DNA from: Shinisaurus crocodilurus
Taxonomy: Eukaryota; Chordata; Lepidosauria; Squamata; Shinisauridae
Assembly (NCBI GenBank): GCA_021292165.1
Contig: CM037879.1
Location: 158,193,278-158,257,277, forward strand
DNA: 64,000 nucleotides
Direction of reading: 5' to 3'
Position numbers and translations under genes: made by a program. The notes below the pieces were generated by a model. The model was not told where the DNA came from. It made no database searches and worked only from the letters and a program-made list of their open reading frames with translations. Positions within the stretch are counted from its first letter, which is position 1. Each line of letters starts with the position of its first letter. Positions 1-8,983 of the stretch are shown in pieces.

Positions 1-92
1 GAAGCATTAGATGTGCCACTTCTGCTTTTGCTTTACATTCTTTGAGCCAGGGCGGATTTTTTTCTAACATTCTGCTGCTACTGATCTATGTA

Positions 93-419
93 TCAGTGGC
101 CACCAGACGCCTGGGTCACTTTCTGATGGACCTTTGAGATGACTTGAGGGTCAAAGGTTCCCTGAGCTGGCCACCCTACCTGCATAGAGGGCCATTCTAC
201 TTCACACAGGACTCGGAGTTTCTGTCTGGTGAGCTTTTCTCCAAAGTCCCTATTGAATCCTCTTTTAAAATTACGGTACTTAACATACATTGCAGGGGCG
301 TCTGAGGGACGCTGCTGCCACCTCCCATTTTCTTCCCTTGGACACAGACAATTAGGGTGGGGAACGGACAAGGAGTAAGGGGTCTCCTTGTTCAGACAAA
401 AGGGAATCACACCACTCAC
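93..419 (-). pseudogene. gag: gag matrix-like fragment of an endogenous retrovirus
   Basis: A 108-residue open frame begins 625 bases downstream of the LTR. Around residues 69-95 it has a Cys, then Glu-Trp-Pro, Val-Gly-Trp-Pro and Gly-Thr-Phe in the spacing seen in the matrix (p15) region of gammaretrovirus Gag, which binds the plasma membrane during assembly. The expected Gly at position 2 for myristoylation is not present at this ATG (it reads Met-Ser-Gly), so either the true start differs or the N-terminus is divergent. The frame stops at TGA 93-95, far short of a full Gag. The match is by motif only. Confidence 0.5.
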
Positions 420-540
420 GCCCTACTGACCTAAGGAGCCGGACGTTCCAACAGTCTCCTGTAGGAACTGCAGCAGGCTAGCACGTGCACACACACACAC
501 CACACTCACTCCACAAACTCCCAACCCTTTTCTCTTACTT

Positions 541-755
541 TACTTAAGGATATCTCTCAGTTCGGACTCACGTTCCGCCTCGTAGAGAGATCTCCTGTGG
601 AAGCTCTCAGTTCGGACTCACGTTCCGCCTCGTAGAGACACCTCCTGTGGAGGGTCTCAGTTCGGACTCACGTTCCGCCTCGTAGAGACACTTCCTACAC
701 TTAAGGATACCTCTCAGTTCGGACTCACGTTCCGCCTCGTAGAGAGATTTCCTGT
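541..755 (-). repeat. four-copy ~50-bp tandem repeat in retroviral leader
   Basis: A near-identical block with a core reading cggactcacgttccgcctcg on the plus strand starts near 556, 606, 656 and 712. The first and fourth copies are each preceded by acttaaggata, so a larger unit was also duplicated. The array lies between the primer site and gag of the retroviral copy. On the element's own strand every copy carries ACGTGAGT, a reasonable splice-donor match, so the duplication may have multiplied a donor site. The splicing role is inference. Confidence 0.75.
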
Positions 756-1043
756 CAGGAGGGTGATCAAGCCTCCTCTTCCAGTCTACTGACTGGGCTC
801 CTTTCCTGTCACCCGGGTGATATTTCATACTTTCCTTTTCCTGCAGTTCCGGATATACTTTGTGGTTGAGTTCCAGCCTGAGTCTTGTGGTTCTTAGGCT
901 CGCTGTCCGGTCACCCGCTCCGCTGGGCCCCTCGTTCGGAGATCCCCAAAGGGAACAGTCCTTTGTGCGCGCTGGGACGTCCGCGAGGCCTCACCCAGGG
1001 GGCTGGGCACGGAGAACGGCCAAGAAAGCCCCAAGGCTTCCAA

Positions 1044-1061
1044 GTCCCTTCGTGGTCGCCA
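1044..1061 (-). promoter_or_regulatory. retroviral primer binding site, tRNA-Arg type
   Basis: The minus strand reads TGGCGACCACGAAGGGAC starting four bases after the LTR end. This is complementary to the 3' end of a vertebrate tRNA-Arg as I recall it (…GTCCCTTCGTGGTCGCCA). It would prime minus-strand DNA synthesis. The position and the TGG start are as expected for a primer site. The tRNA assignment is from memory. Confidence 0.6.
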
Positions 1062-1065
1062 GAAA

Positions 1066-1337
1066 TGTTGCAGAAAAATCACCCTTCTCCAGGGAACAAA
1101 GGAACTTGTACCACTTCAGGTCTGGAAAACAACTTTATTATTGCTAGCAACAGGTTCAGGGGATTTACTATCGCCAAACTGAACGATTTTTACAGAAGTA
1201 ATCAGAGTCTTATATCAAAGTATACGTCATCAATTACTTGTCACTTACTCTTTAGCATATTCGCTGTCTGTTTCCTGTACCTTGGTTATTTTTACATTCT
1301 GCTGCGCGGGCTGTCTTAACTGACTTCCCTAAATACA
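1066..1337 (-). repeat. endogenous retrovirus 5' LTR (short)
   Basis: Bounded by TGT at 1337 and ACA at 1066 on the minus strand, followed by the primer site. It contains an AATAAA signal (plus-strand TTTATT at 1134-1139). At 272 bp it is short for a class I LTR, so the upstream boundary at 1337 is uncertain. There is no second copy in the window to compare. Confidence 0.5.
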
Positions 1338-1454
1338 GCGGGACTAGAATTTATTGCCATGTAAGCAGTCTGTTAAGGAAGGGGGGTCGGTCTGTTCCCA
1401 GGAGGGGGGGGGATCCTTTTCTGCCTCAGTTTTCCTTCCATCTTTTTCCCACCT

Positions 1455-1655
1455 CACCTCTGTGTGACAACCCTTCAAGTACTGGAAGAGTGCGATCATA
1501 TCTCCCCTCAGTCTCCTCTTCTGAAGGCTAAACATGCCCAGTTCTTTCAGTCTCTCCTCATAGGGCCTTGTTTCCAGTCCCTTAATCATCTTTGTTGCCC
1601 TCCTCTGAACCCTCTCCAGTTTGTCTACATCCTTTTTAAAGTGTGGATGTAAAGG
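1455..1655 (-). mobile_element. CR1 LINE fragment (RT C-terminal region)
   Basis: The minus-strand frame from about 1655 shows the conserved C-terminal block of CR1-clade ORF2: [10 protein letters not shown], then Tyr-Glu-Glu-Arg-Leu, then a Lys-Arg-Arg-Leu-Arg-Gly-Asp segment. This lies downstream of the RT catalytic core. Beyond about 1455 the frame no longer resembles CR1. The copy is truncated at both sides. Confidence 0.7.
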
Positions 1656-2430
1656 GCCCCAAGGCCTCAAGGTGGTTTACAGGTACCATGATAAAACAAT
1701 TCAGAGCATAGAACAATGAGCCATCTAACACAGTATCATAAGAAGAAGAAGCAAATTTGTAGATTAACAACCTTACAGAGAAGTTAAAATTGAAGAGCAA
1801 CAATCTTACTCAGTTAAAAGCAGCCTTAGAAATTAGCCTGGTCTTTAAGGCCCATTGGAAAACAGCCAGAGAGGAAGCTAAGATGCAGGTCCCAAAGGGG
1901 ATTCCACAGGGAGAGGGCCACCACTGAAAAGTCCCTTCTCTTGTGCCCAGCAACCAAATGGCTCTTAATGGTGGGCCCATGAACAGGGCCTCTGTAGCGG
2001 ATCTTGGGACCCAGGCAGGCTCAAATAGGTGTAGGCCAGGGGTGCAGAGCCTCAGGTCCAGGGGCCAAATCTGCCCCTCCAGGGTTTTCCAGATGGCCAT
2101 GCCCCCTTCCCCTGGCCCCACCCTCTTTCTCCCAACCACTGATCATTTGGTGGTCTTCCAGCTTTTGTGCAGTTTCCCCCCCATTCTAAAAGGTTGAAAT
2201 GCCTCTCCTAAAGCTTAGTTACTGCCAGAAATTATGCTGGCATTTTTGGCATTTGGGGCCTGCCCCTTTTGCCTTTGGCCCCACCTGTTTTGCATCCACC
2301 CCCACCCCCCACTGGAATGAGGCCCCCAAGAGCTTCTTCTAAATGAAATTCGGCCCTTCGGCTGAAAGAGGTTGAACACCCCTGGTGCAGGTGGCCCTTC
2401 ATGCTAAAAGTGGTCCAGTCCAGAAGGACT
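1656..2430 (-). mobile_element. L2-clade LINE 3' fragment, split by a hAT MITE
   Basis: Bases 1656-2036 and 2385-2430 resemble the 3' portion of the L2 copies elsewhere in this window (the stretch encoding the end of ORF2, with its characteristic first-copy motif for 'accactgaaaagtccc' near 1919). The two parts are separated by a 348-bp hAT-like element. The coding potential is lost. Assignment is by similarity of several short blocks to the copies near 9.7, 46.8 and 53.2 kb. Confidence 0.55.
2037..2384. mobile_element. hAT-like non-autonomous transposon (MITE)
   Basis: The element starts CAGGGGTG and ends CACCCCTG, an 8-bp perfect terminal inverted repeat that extends imperfectly to about 17 bp. 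It is flanked by gtgtaggc (2029-2036) and gtgcaggt (2385-2392), an 8-bp target duplication with two mismatches. Both features are typical of hAT. It has no transposase frame and interrupts an L2 fragment. Confidence 0.7.
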
Positions 2431-2491
2431 ATTCTTCCTCCAGGTGATATGCTGCAAAATGGTGGGGTACTGCTGGTTTGGATATACAGTA

Positions 2492-2948
2492 CAGTAATAC
2501 CTTGGATTACGAGCATAATTCGTTCCAGAACCATGCTCGTAATCCAAAACACTCGTATATCAAAGTGAGTTTCCTCATAAGAAATAATGGAAACTCAGCA
2601 GGGAGCCCCGTGCGCCTCCACAGGGTTCCCTGCCAGGGAGCCGGCTTGCTTTGCCTTTAGACAGAGTATCTCAAAGCAGCTAATGAAAATTTCAGAGAGA
2701 GAGAGAGAGAGAGAGAAGGAGAGAGATGTGGAGGATCAACAACCTGCAGAGTGAGTGGCGGCTCCCTGCCCTTAGGCAAAGCAGTGGGAGGTGACGGCCG
2801 AGCGAGGTGCCAGCAGAGCAGATGCCGGCAGAGCATGTGGCTCATGTTGCGAGACTTGCTCGTCTTTCAAATTTAAATTTATGCTAAAATTTTGCTCGTC
2901 TTACGAGAAGCTCGCATACCGGGTTACTCGCAATCCGAGGTATTACTG
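2492..2948. mobile_element. Tc1/mariner (Tigger/pogo-like) MITE
   Basis: Terminal inverted repeats of about 22 bp (CAGTAATACC then T/C-GGATT) match with two differences and are flanked by TA on both sides (2490-2491 and 2949-2950), the hallmark of Tc1/mariner insertion. The left end also contains an internal hairpin (ggattacgagcat paired with atgctcgtaatcc). An (AG)n tract lies inside at 2696-2716. There is no transposase, so it is non-autonomous. Confidence 0.75.
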
Positions 2949-2950
2949 TA

Positions 2951-3440
2951 CTACAGTTATAGCAATTTTACCACAGCTCTGCAGCCTTTGGACTCTATTT
3001 ATAAATATCACTTTCAGGCAGAAAATTAGTTGTCCATAAAGCTGTGCACAAATGGCCTCTTGAAATTCTCCACCCTATTTGTGGGCAGAGAAATTGGGGG
3101 GAAAATTTCACCAAATTTCTCCCAGGGGGTGGGGGAAGAAATGCTCAACAGTTTCTCACAGGTAGGACTCACCATTGGCAGGGCTTGTAGCAGCACTGCT
3201 TCTTTCTTCTTTCCTAAGCATTCTTGGTTTTTTGTGCTGCCACTGTAAGTGGCAACAGCATCAACTGTGTTGGCAGCCTAGCCTCCATCCACCACAATGC
3301 AGATGTGAGAGGGGCAGTGTTGTGTCCAGCTGCAGGGAAGAGGTGGAGCTAGGTCTATGCCAAAATCTCCTCCTGAAAGTTTTCATTCCCACTAAAAAAA
3401 AAGTGGCTTCCATTGTTCTGTCTCATTTTCAGGGTGTTTC
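2951..3440. other. unassigned spacer left of the L1
   Basis: I recognise no gene or repeat here. The stretch continues across the L1 insertion into 8984 onward, since the L1 target duplication joins them. Confidence 0.5.
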
Positions 3441-3453
3441 ATACTGTATTTTT
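3441..3453. repeat. L1 target-site duplication, 3' side
   Basis: Identical over 13 bases to 8971-8983. It adjoins the poly-A (plus-strand poly-T) tail, so its inner edge is ambiguous by a few bases. Confidence 0.9.
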
Positions 3454-3560
3454 TTTTTTTTAAATATTTTATTAAATTTTAAAACAATACAAAGAAAATA
3501 ACATACACACATAACTAATATTGTGCTCCCATCACCATGGGACCAAACAATCCAATAACT

Positions 3561-6500
3561 CTATAATTGTTCATTATTCCAAAAATACAACATATCCTGA
3601 CAGGGTAAACTCCCTTTCCCCCTTTTAAACACATATTCCAAAAATAAACCCCAAATATCCTTAAAATTATTTTTCTTTAATTGACCCCTTTTGCATTTAA
3701 TATTACAAGTCAACATATCATTCAAAGCCATATCCCATACTTCCTTATACCATTCAGTAATAGTGAAAACTTGCTGGATTTTCCATTTCCTTGCTATCAT
3801 TAGTCTACCTGCCGTTAACAAATTTATGATTAATTCTTTAACATTTTGAGAACCGATCACCTTTTCCGTTATTGTTAGCAAAGCTAGTTTAGGGCATACC
3901 TCTAAATCAATTCCAACAATTTCTGATATTTCCTCAAAAATCATTTTCCAAAAATCCATTACATTTTTACAACTCCACCACATATGAGCATATGTACCCA
4001 ATTCCTGACATCCTCGCCAACACATTGGAGAACATTTATTATCTATTCTATTTAATCTCACTGGAGTCAAATACCATCTCCAAATTAGCTTATAAAAATT
4101 CTCTTTAATTCTTATAGACATATTTTTCAATATTCGCCTATCCCAAATCTTATTCCACTCATCCTTTGATATTTCCTCTTCAAACTCTGTATCCCAAACT
4201 ATTTTAAGATTTTCTGCTTGCTCTTCTGATTTCTGCAACATTTTATATAACATCTTTGTAAGACCCCTAGCTGATGCATTTCCTTCTACAAGTTCTCTAG
4301 ACATAACCACCTGCTCAAATGCAGTGAAATCCCTTTCATGCTCATGTCTCCTCTTCCATTTCTTACCCCATTGTACTAATTGAATTAAATTTAACCAAGA
4401 AATTCTTCCTGCCCCAACCCTATCAATTATTTGCTGTCTTGTCTCCATTTTTTCCAGCCAATCCATTAAAGTTATCACCTTTTTCTCTCTAAAAATTCGT
4501 TCTAAATGTCTAACATTCTCGGGAAAATCTTCCATAACCACCACTGGAGTAAGCGGGGATATACCTGGTAAAAATATTTCCTTATTTCTACCCCAAATTT
4601 CTAACATATTTTTTAAAAAGGGATTTTCTAATCTTTTTGTCATAATATGTCCTTGTTTTGTAAATAAGAATTTATCCACCCTATTACCCAATTCAAATGC
4701 TTCTATTTCCCACCACATAAAATCTTTTCTAACAATAATATCCATGATATATCTAAGTTGATTAGCTATATAATACCATTTTAAATTAGGGAGACCAAGT
4801 CCCCCTATTTTTTGAGCTTTATACCATCTATTCTTAGTAATCCTTGATTTTTTCCCCCCATTACAATAGCTATTTAACATTACTTGCCACTCTTTAATTT
4901 CTTTCTCTGATATCTTATATGGTATCATTCTAAATAAAAAATTAAACTTCGGTAAAATCTTCATTTTAATCAAAGCTATCCTACCAAACCACGATAATCC
5001 CAATTTTTTATAATCCTCTATTTGATTTTTAACTTCATCTTTTAATTTTTTAAAATTACATTCCCCTATTTTATCCATATCTTTTAATATATCAATACCT
5101 AAATATTTAATTATATTTTTTATCTTTATATCCACTCTCCTTTGTTTAAATCCCCTTTCCTCCAGTTTACTATAATTAAATGTCATTATCTCCGATTTAT
5201 CCCAATTAACTTTTAACCCTGTTACTTCTCTAAATTCATCTAAATGTTTCTCTATCCAATCCCAATTTTCTATAGGCCATTCTAATGTTAACAAGATATC
5301 ATCTGCAAAAAGGTTTATCTTACATTTGGTCTCTATTCCTATCCCCAGTAATTTCTTCTCCTGTCTTATCGAATTCGCTAACAATTCCATAACTAACACA
5401 AATAATACTGGGGAAAGGGGACAACCCTGTCTAGTTCCCCGGCCTAGGCTAATAGTTTCTGTTATTCCATCGTTTACAATTACCGACGTGACATTATGAG
5501 TATATAATTGGTTAGTAATACCTATAAATTTTTCTCCAAACCCCATAGTTTTTATTAACATCTTTAATGCAGGCCATTCCACACAATCAAAGGCTTTAAA
5601 AATATCCAATGCAAGAACCCCTGCTTTCAAATTATTTTTCTTTATTAAATAAATTATATTCAGAACCCTTCTTGTTAAATCTGCCATTTGTCTTCCTTGA
5701 ATGAACCCACATTGATCTATCCCTATATACTTATTTAGAAAACTATTCATTCTTCTAGCTAAAATTGCTGTCAATAGTTTAGCATCTTGATTAATTAATG
5801 ATATTGGTCTATAAGAACCTGGTTCTGCTAAATCCTTCCTTGGTTTCGGGATTAAAATAGTCAAGGACTGTTTCCATGACGGGGGGATCTCTCCCCCCTG
5901 TAAAATATCATTAAACAACCGTTTTAACTTCGGAATTAACATTTTTTTAAAGACTTTATAATATTCCGCCCCCAGACCATCCAGTCCTGGCGTTTTCCCC
6001 TGTTTTAATTTATTTATAGCACTTTCTATTTCAATTTCTGTGAATGGTTGCTCCATTTTCTCTCTATCTTCATCCTGGATTTTTATTTTTAAATTTTTCT
6101 CGATATATCTTCTACTCTCAGCTTCCGACCATTTTCCTGCCTTATATAACTCCGTATAATATTCATGAAAAATTTTCAATTTATCCTTTGCTAGATTATA
6201 TTCTTTACCCCTCTTATCTTTAATCATCCCCACTAAGCTTTTTTCTTTTTTTTTTTGTGCTAATCTAGCCAACATTTTAGAATTTTTATTACTATTCTCG
6301 AAATACTCCCTTTTTGTGTAAATCAAATTCCTTTGTACCCTGTCCAGTTCTTTATTCTCCAATTCTTTCCTTTTACCCTGTAATTCTGCAAAAATCTTTT
6401 TATCCCTCTTCTCTAAATACTTCTTTTCCAAATCCCTAATCTCCCCCTCTAGCTTTTGATAAAAAACTTCTTGTTGTTTCCTCAAATTTATTGCCTCTCT

Positions 6501-7397
6501 CAATCCTATTCCTCTCATTACACTCTTCATTGTATCCCATATTATCGCTTCAGTACATTCTTCTGTTTGATTAAATTCCCAAATTTCCCTCAATTCCTTC
6601 TCTATTTTCTCTGTTAAATGTTTATAACGAAAAATATTACAATTCAATCTCCATCTTTTCGCTTCTCTATAATCCTTATGTATCTTCAAATCCATGTTAA
6701 CCAAAGCATGATCTGTAACTTTTATCACTCCTATCTCTGTGCCCAGGACCCTTGAAAACAGTGTCCTGGACACAAAAATAAAATCTATCCTAGAATAATT
6801 CTTATTTGCTGATGAGTAAAATGTATATCTTTCCTCATTCCCCTTGACCCCTCTCCAAACATCTAGCAACCCTTCCTTACTAATTAACTTATTCAAGATC
6901 GTTAGATTATTTCTCTGATCTTCTCTCGTCGGATTGGATTTGTCTTTTCTTCTATCCAATACCATGTTAAAGTCCCCAGCCATAATAACCCTTTGATTTT
7001 GAAAATTACTCATTTCTTTAAACACATGTTGATAAAATTCTCCTTGATTTTGATTGGGAGCATAAACATTAACAATAACATATTCTTCCCCTCCCAAGGT
7101 CCCATACATTATAATATATCTACCTGTATCATCCTTTTTCACCTTTAAAACATTAAAACCACAATTCTTTGAAATTATAATTGCTACTCCTCGTGATTTA
7201 GATGATCCACATGCTATCTCATATATTCTAGACCACCTCAATTTCAATTCATTGACTCCTTTCCTTGCCTGGTGCGTTTCTTGCAAGAATATAATATCTG
7301 CCTTATCCTTCTTAAGAAGTGCTTCTATTCGCCTCCTCTTAATAACTGAACCTAGCCCCTTAACATTTAAAGTTGAAATTCTTAACTTATAATCCAT
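3561..7397 (-). CDS. ORF2: L1 ORF2p: endonuclease and reverse transcriptase
   Basis: An uninterrupted 1278-residue protein, the usual length for L1 ORF2p. An apurinic-type endonuclease fills residues 1-240, with expected catalytic or metal residues Asn11, Glu40, Asp142, Asn144, Asp205 (in Ser-Arg-Ile-Asp-Phe), Asp229 and His230. The RT spans about 455-770: Leu-Asp-Ile-Phe-Lys-Ala-Phe-Asp places Asp598, and Phe-Ala-Asp-Asp places Asp699 and Asp700. A C-terminal Cys-x3-Cys-x7-His-x4-Cys motif lies at 1126-1143, the L1 zinc-knuckle-like motif. Together these nick the target, prime on it and copy the L1 RNA. No stop, frameshift or lost catalytic residue is visible. It starts 263 bases after ORF1. 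Confidence 0.95.
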   Translation of the reverse strand: MDYKLRISTLNVKGLGSVIKRRRIEALLKKDKADIIFLQETHQARKGVNELKLRWSRIYEIACGSSKSRGVAIIISKNCGFNVLKVKKDDTGRYIIMYGTLGGEEYVIVNVYAPNQNQGEFYQHVFKEMSNFQNQRVIMAGDFNMVLDRRKDKSNPTREDQRNNLTILNKLISKEGLLDVWRGVKGNEERYTFYSSANKNYSRIDFIFVSRTLFSRVLGTEIGVIKVTDHALVNMDLKIHKDYREAKRWRLNCNIFRYKHLTEKIEKELREIWEFNQTEECTEAIIWDTMKSVMRGIGLREAINLRKQQEVFYQKLEGEIRDLEKKYLEKRDKKIFAELQGKRKELENKELDRVQRNLIYTKREYFENSNKNSKMLARLAQKKKEKSLVGMIKDKRGKEYNLAKDKLKIFHEYYTELYKAGKWSEAESRRYIEKNLKIKIQDEDREKMEQPFTEIEIESAINKLKQGKTPGLDGLGAEYYKVFKKMLIPKLKRLFNDILQGGEIPPSWKQSLTILIPKPRKDLAEPGSYRPISLINQDAKLLTAILARRMNSFLNKYIGIDQCGFIQGRQMADLTRRVLNIIYLIKKNNLKAGVLALDIFKAFDCVEWPALKMLIKTMGFGEKFIGITNQLYTHNVTSVIVNDGITETISLGRGTRQGCPLSPVLFVLVMELLANSIRQEKKLLGIGIETKCKINLFADDILLTLEWPIENWDWIEKHLDEFREVTGLKVNWDKSEIMTFNYSKLEERGFKQRRVDIKIKNIIKYLGIDILKDMDKIGECNFKKLKDEVKNQIEDYKKLGLSWFGRIALIKMKILPKFNFLFRMIPYKISEKEIKEWQVMLNSYCNGGKKSRITKNRWYKAQKIGGLGLPNLKWYYIANQLRYIMDIIVRKDFMWWEIEAFELGNRVDKFLFTKQGHIMTKRLENPFLKNMLEIWGRNKEIFLPGISPLTPVVVMEDFPENVRHLERIFREKKVITLMDWLEKMETRQQIIDRVGAGRISWLNLIQLVQWGKKWKRRHEHERDFTAFEQVVMSRELVEGNASARGLTKMLYKMLQKSEEQAENLKIVWDTEFEEEISKDEWNKIWDRRILKNMSIRIKENFYKLIWRWYLTPVRLNRIDNKCSPMCWRGCQELGTYAHMWWSCKNVMDFWKMIFEEISEIVGIDLEVCPKLALLTITEKVIGSQNVKELIINLLTAGRLMIARKWKIQQVFTITEWYKEVWDMALNDMLTCNIKCKRGQLKKNNFKDIWGLFLEYVFKRGKGSLPCQDMLYFWNNEQL

Positions 7398-7660
7398 CTA
7401 TTAACATCATTTTTTCTTTTTTGGTCCCCAAAAGTGAAAATAATACACAATAACATACCCCTTAACCCACCCCCACATTCATCTAAACTATCCCCCCTGC
7501 TAAGCCAGGGCAACTTGCCCCACCCTAAACCTACCCACCTATCCCAGGGGGGGGGGAAAGGACCCATCACCAGCCCGAACAGCAGCCCCTCATTCCCTCC
7601 CGGATAACTTCTTTATAAAACATTTTCTATTTCTTTTTCTTCTCGTGTTGAAACGACCTC

Positions 7661-8785
7661 TTATACAATTCCTCCACTGGCTCCTTCTTCTTCCAGTTGA
7701 CCCATCAATTCTGGACCCTCCGCATCATCATGAAGCCCCAACTCTCCCAGCAGGCCCATGCCTTGATCACATGATGAGATCTTGTATCTCTTACTGTTCC
7801 ACACAAAAGTAAGAAAAACTGGGTAACCCCAATTGTATTGTAATCCCTTTCTGATCAAGACTGCTGTACACGGTTTAACACTTCGCCTCCACTTAATTGT
7901 TTGCTGACAAAGATCATTGTAGATTTGCAAAGTAGCCCCCTTAAAAGCTACTTGACCTTTCTTTCTAATCTCTTTCATGAAGACATCCTTCTTGTATAAA
8001 TTTGCAAATTTCAGTACAACATCTCTGGATGTCATACCACGCCTTAATGCTCCCACTCTATGCACAATCTCAATGTCCATATCATCCCAAAGAATTGTTT
8101 CTCCAGAGACAGCTTCATTCATCCATTCCAAAATACTGCCTCTTAACTTATATCCAGTCTCCCCCATCTCCATGGGGAAGCCTCTGATCCGAATGTTGGA
8201 ACGACGTTGCCTGTCTTGCATGTTGATCATCTGTATTTCCATCTCATTAAATTTCATTTCATACTTTTCAAAACTTTTTTCATCCTTCACCTGGAGTTTT
8301 TCCACCTTATCCACTCTAACTTGCAGCTCTTTAACTTGAACCCCTAAATGATCTATGGTCTTTCGCATGTGCTTCATATCTTCTTGATGCAGATTTTGAA
8401 ATTTCTCAATTGCTTCTATTTGTTTCTGCTGGCCTGCTTCCATAGAGCTTTGAAACTGTAATAAAATTTTCTCCCAATCTGGTGCTGCCCCTTTAAGCTT
8501 AGCTGGAGATGTTGACTTTGGCTTGGCACCAGCAGGGAATTTGCCAGCTGAATCCGCCATTTTTCCGCCCTTCCCCCTCACTGTCTCGGAACTTTCACTA
8601 CCTCGTAGCTTCTTATCAGGACCCAGTTGCTCAGTTTGATAAGAAAATTCAATATCTTTAGTGTCAAGGATCCTAATTAGCCTTTTCAAACTGTTATCCG
8701 AGGGATGCGCCCGATCGCGTTTCCAAAGAGGGGGTAGGGACTTTTTCACCCGTCTGGAGCTCATAAACAATCCAGAGCGAAGCAC
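7661..8785 (-). CDS. ORF1: L1 ORF1p: RNA-binding chaperone
   Basis: The open frame has 374 codons. The likely translation start is Met76 (ATG at 8560 in context AAAATGG), giving about 299 residues, because the upstream 75 residues lack family features. Residues about 105-195 form a heptad-rich coiled coil used for trimerisation. Ser196-Asn-Ile-Arg-Ile-Arg-Gly-Phe begins the RRM-type domain, and the C-terminal domain runs through Gly-Ala-Thr-Leu-Gln-Ile-Tyr at about 283-289. The protein coats L1 RNA and acts as a nucleic-acid chaperone in the ribonucleoprotein. The frame has no break. The start choice is an inference. Confidence 0.92.
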   Translation of the reverse strand: MLRSGLFMSSRRVKKSLPPLWKRDRAHPSDNSLKRLIRILDTKDIEFSYQTEQLGPDKKLRGSESSETVRGKGGKMADSAGKFPAGAKPKSTSPAKLKGAAPDWEKILLQFQSSMEAGQQKQIEAIEKFQNLHQEDMKHMRKTIDHLGVQVKELQVRVDKVEKLQVKDEKSFEKYEMKFNEMEIQMINMQDRQRRSNIRIRGFPMEMGETGYKLRGSILEWMNEAVSGETILWDDMDIEIVHRVGALRRGMTSRDVVLKFANLYKKDVFMKEIRKKGQVAFKGATLQIYNDLCQQTIKWRRSVKPCTAVLIRKGLQYNWGYPVFLTFVWNSKRYKISSCDQGMGLLGELGLHDDAEGPELMGQLEEEGASGGIV

Positions 8786-8970
8786 ATCAAAAGAAAGCTA
8801 TTCTTTTTATTTCTTTATTAGCTCTACATCTGCATACCTTCCAGAAAGTAAACAGCAAAGGAGTTTAAACTCACGATTTGTCTTTCCTGTGTATTTGCAG
8901 ATGTTTTCAAATCATTCCGGGAGCTCGGCAGAAAAGCTACTGCTCCATAGCCAGCGAAGGCTCCTCCCCC
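8786..8970 (-). promoter_or_regulatory. L1 5' UTR / internal promoter region
   Basis: The sequence between the 5' target duplication and the ORF1 frame. L1 5' UTRs carry an internal RNA polymerase II promoter. No specific factor site is called here. If Met76 is the ORF1 start, the 5' UTR extends to 8561. Confidence 0.6.
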
Positions 8971-8983
8971 ATACTGTATTTTT
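8971..8983. repeat. L1 target-site duplication, 5' side
   Basis: Identical over 13 bases to 3441-3453. It marks the exact 5' end of the L1 at 8970. Confidence 0.92.

Larger units (their letters stand above)
1..1337 (-). mobile_element. 5' end of a class I endogenous retrovirus
   Basis: Read on the minus strand the order is LTR (1337 to 1066), a primer binding site (1061 to 1044), a leader of about 620 bases holding four repeats, then a gag start at 419. The element runs off the left edge of the window, so pol, env and the second LTR are not visible. The class I (gammaretrovirus-like) call rests on the matrix-like motif in the gag fragment and on the arrangement of parts. It is an old copy: the gag frame closes after 108 codons. 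The duplicated target site cannot be checked because only one LTR is inside the window. Confidence 0.55.
3441..8983 (-). mobile_element. full-length L1 LINE with target-site duplications
   Basis: The 13-base sequence atactgtattttt occurs at 3441-3453 and again at 8971-8983, exactly flanking the element. On the minus strand the element runs from a GGGGGAGGAGCC start at 8970 through a 5' UTR of about 185-410 bases, ORF1 (coiled coil plus RNA-binding), a 263-base spacer, ORF2 (endonuclease plus RT) and a 107-base 3' UTR with an AATAAA-type signal, ending in a poly-A run that merges with the duplication. The total is about 5.5 kb. Intact ends, intact frames and a perfect duplication all mean a recent insertion by target-primed reverse transcription. 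Confidence 0.95.

Noticed and set aside
540..755. Regular repeat resembling a CRISPR array
   Set aside because: The organism is a vertebrate, there are only four units with similar rather than unique spacers, and they lie in a retroviral leader.
860..1319. Plus-strand frames of 95 and 144 residues
   Set aside because: They run antisense through the retroviral LTR, primer site and leader and show no family features.
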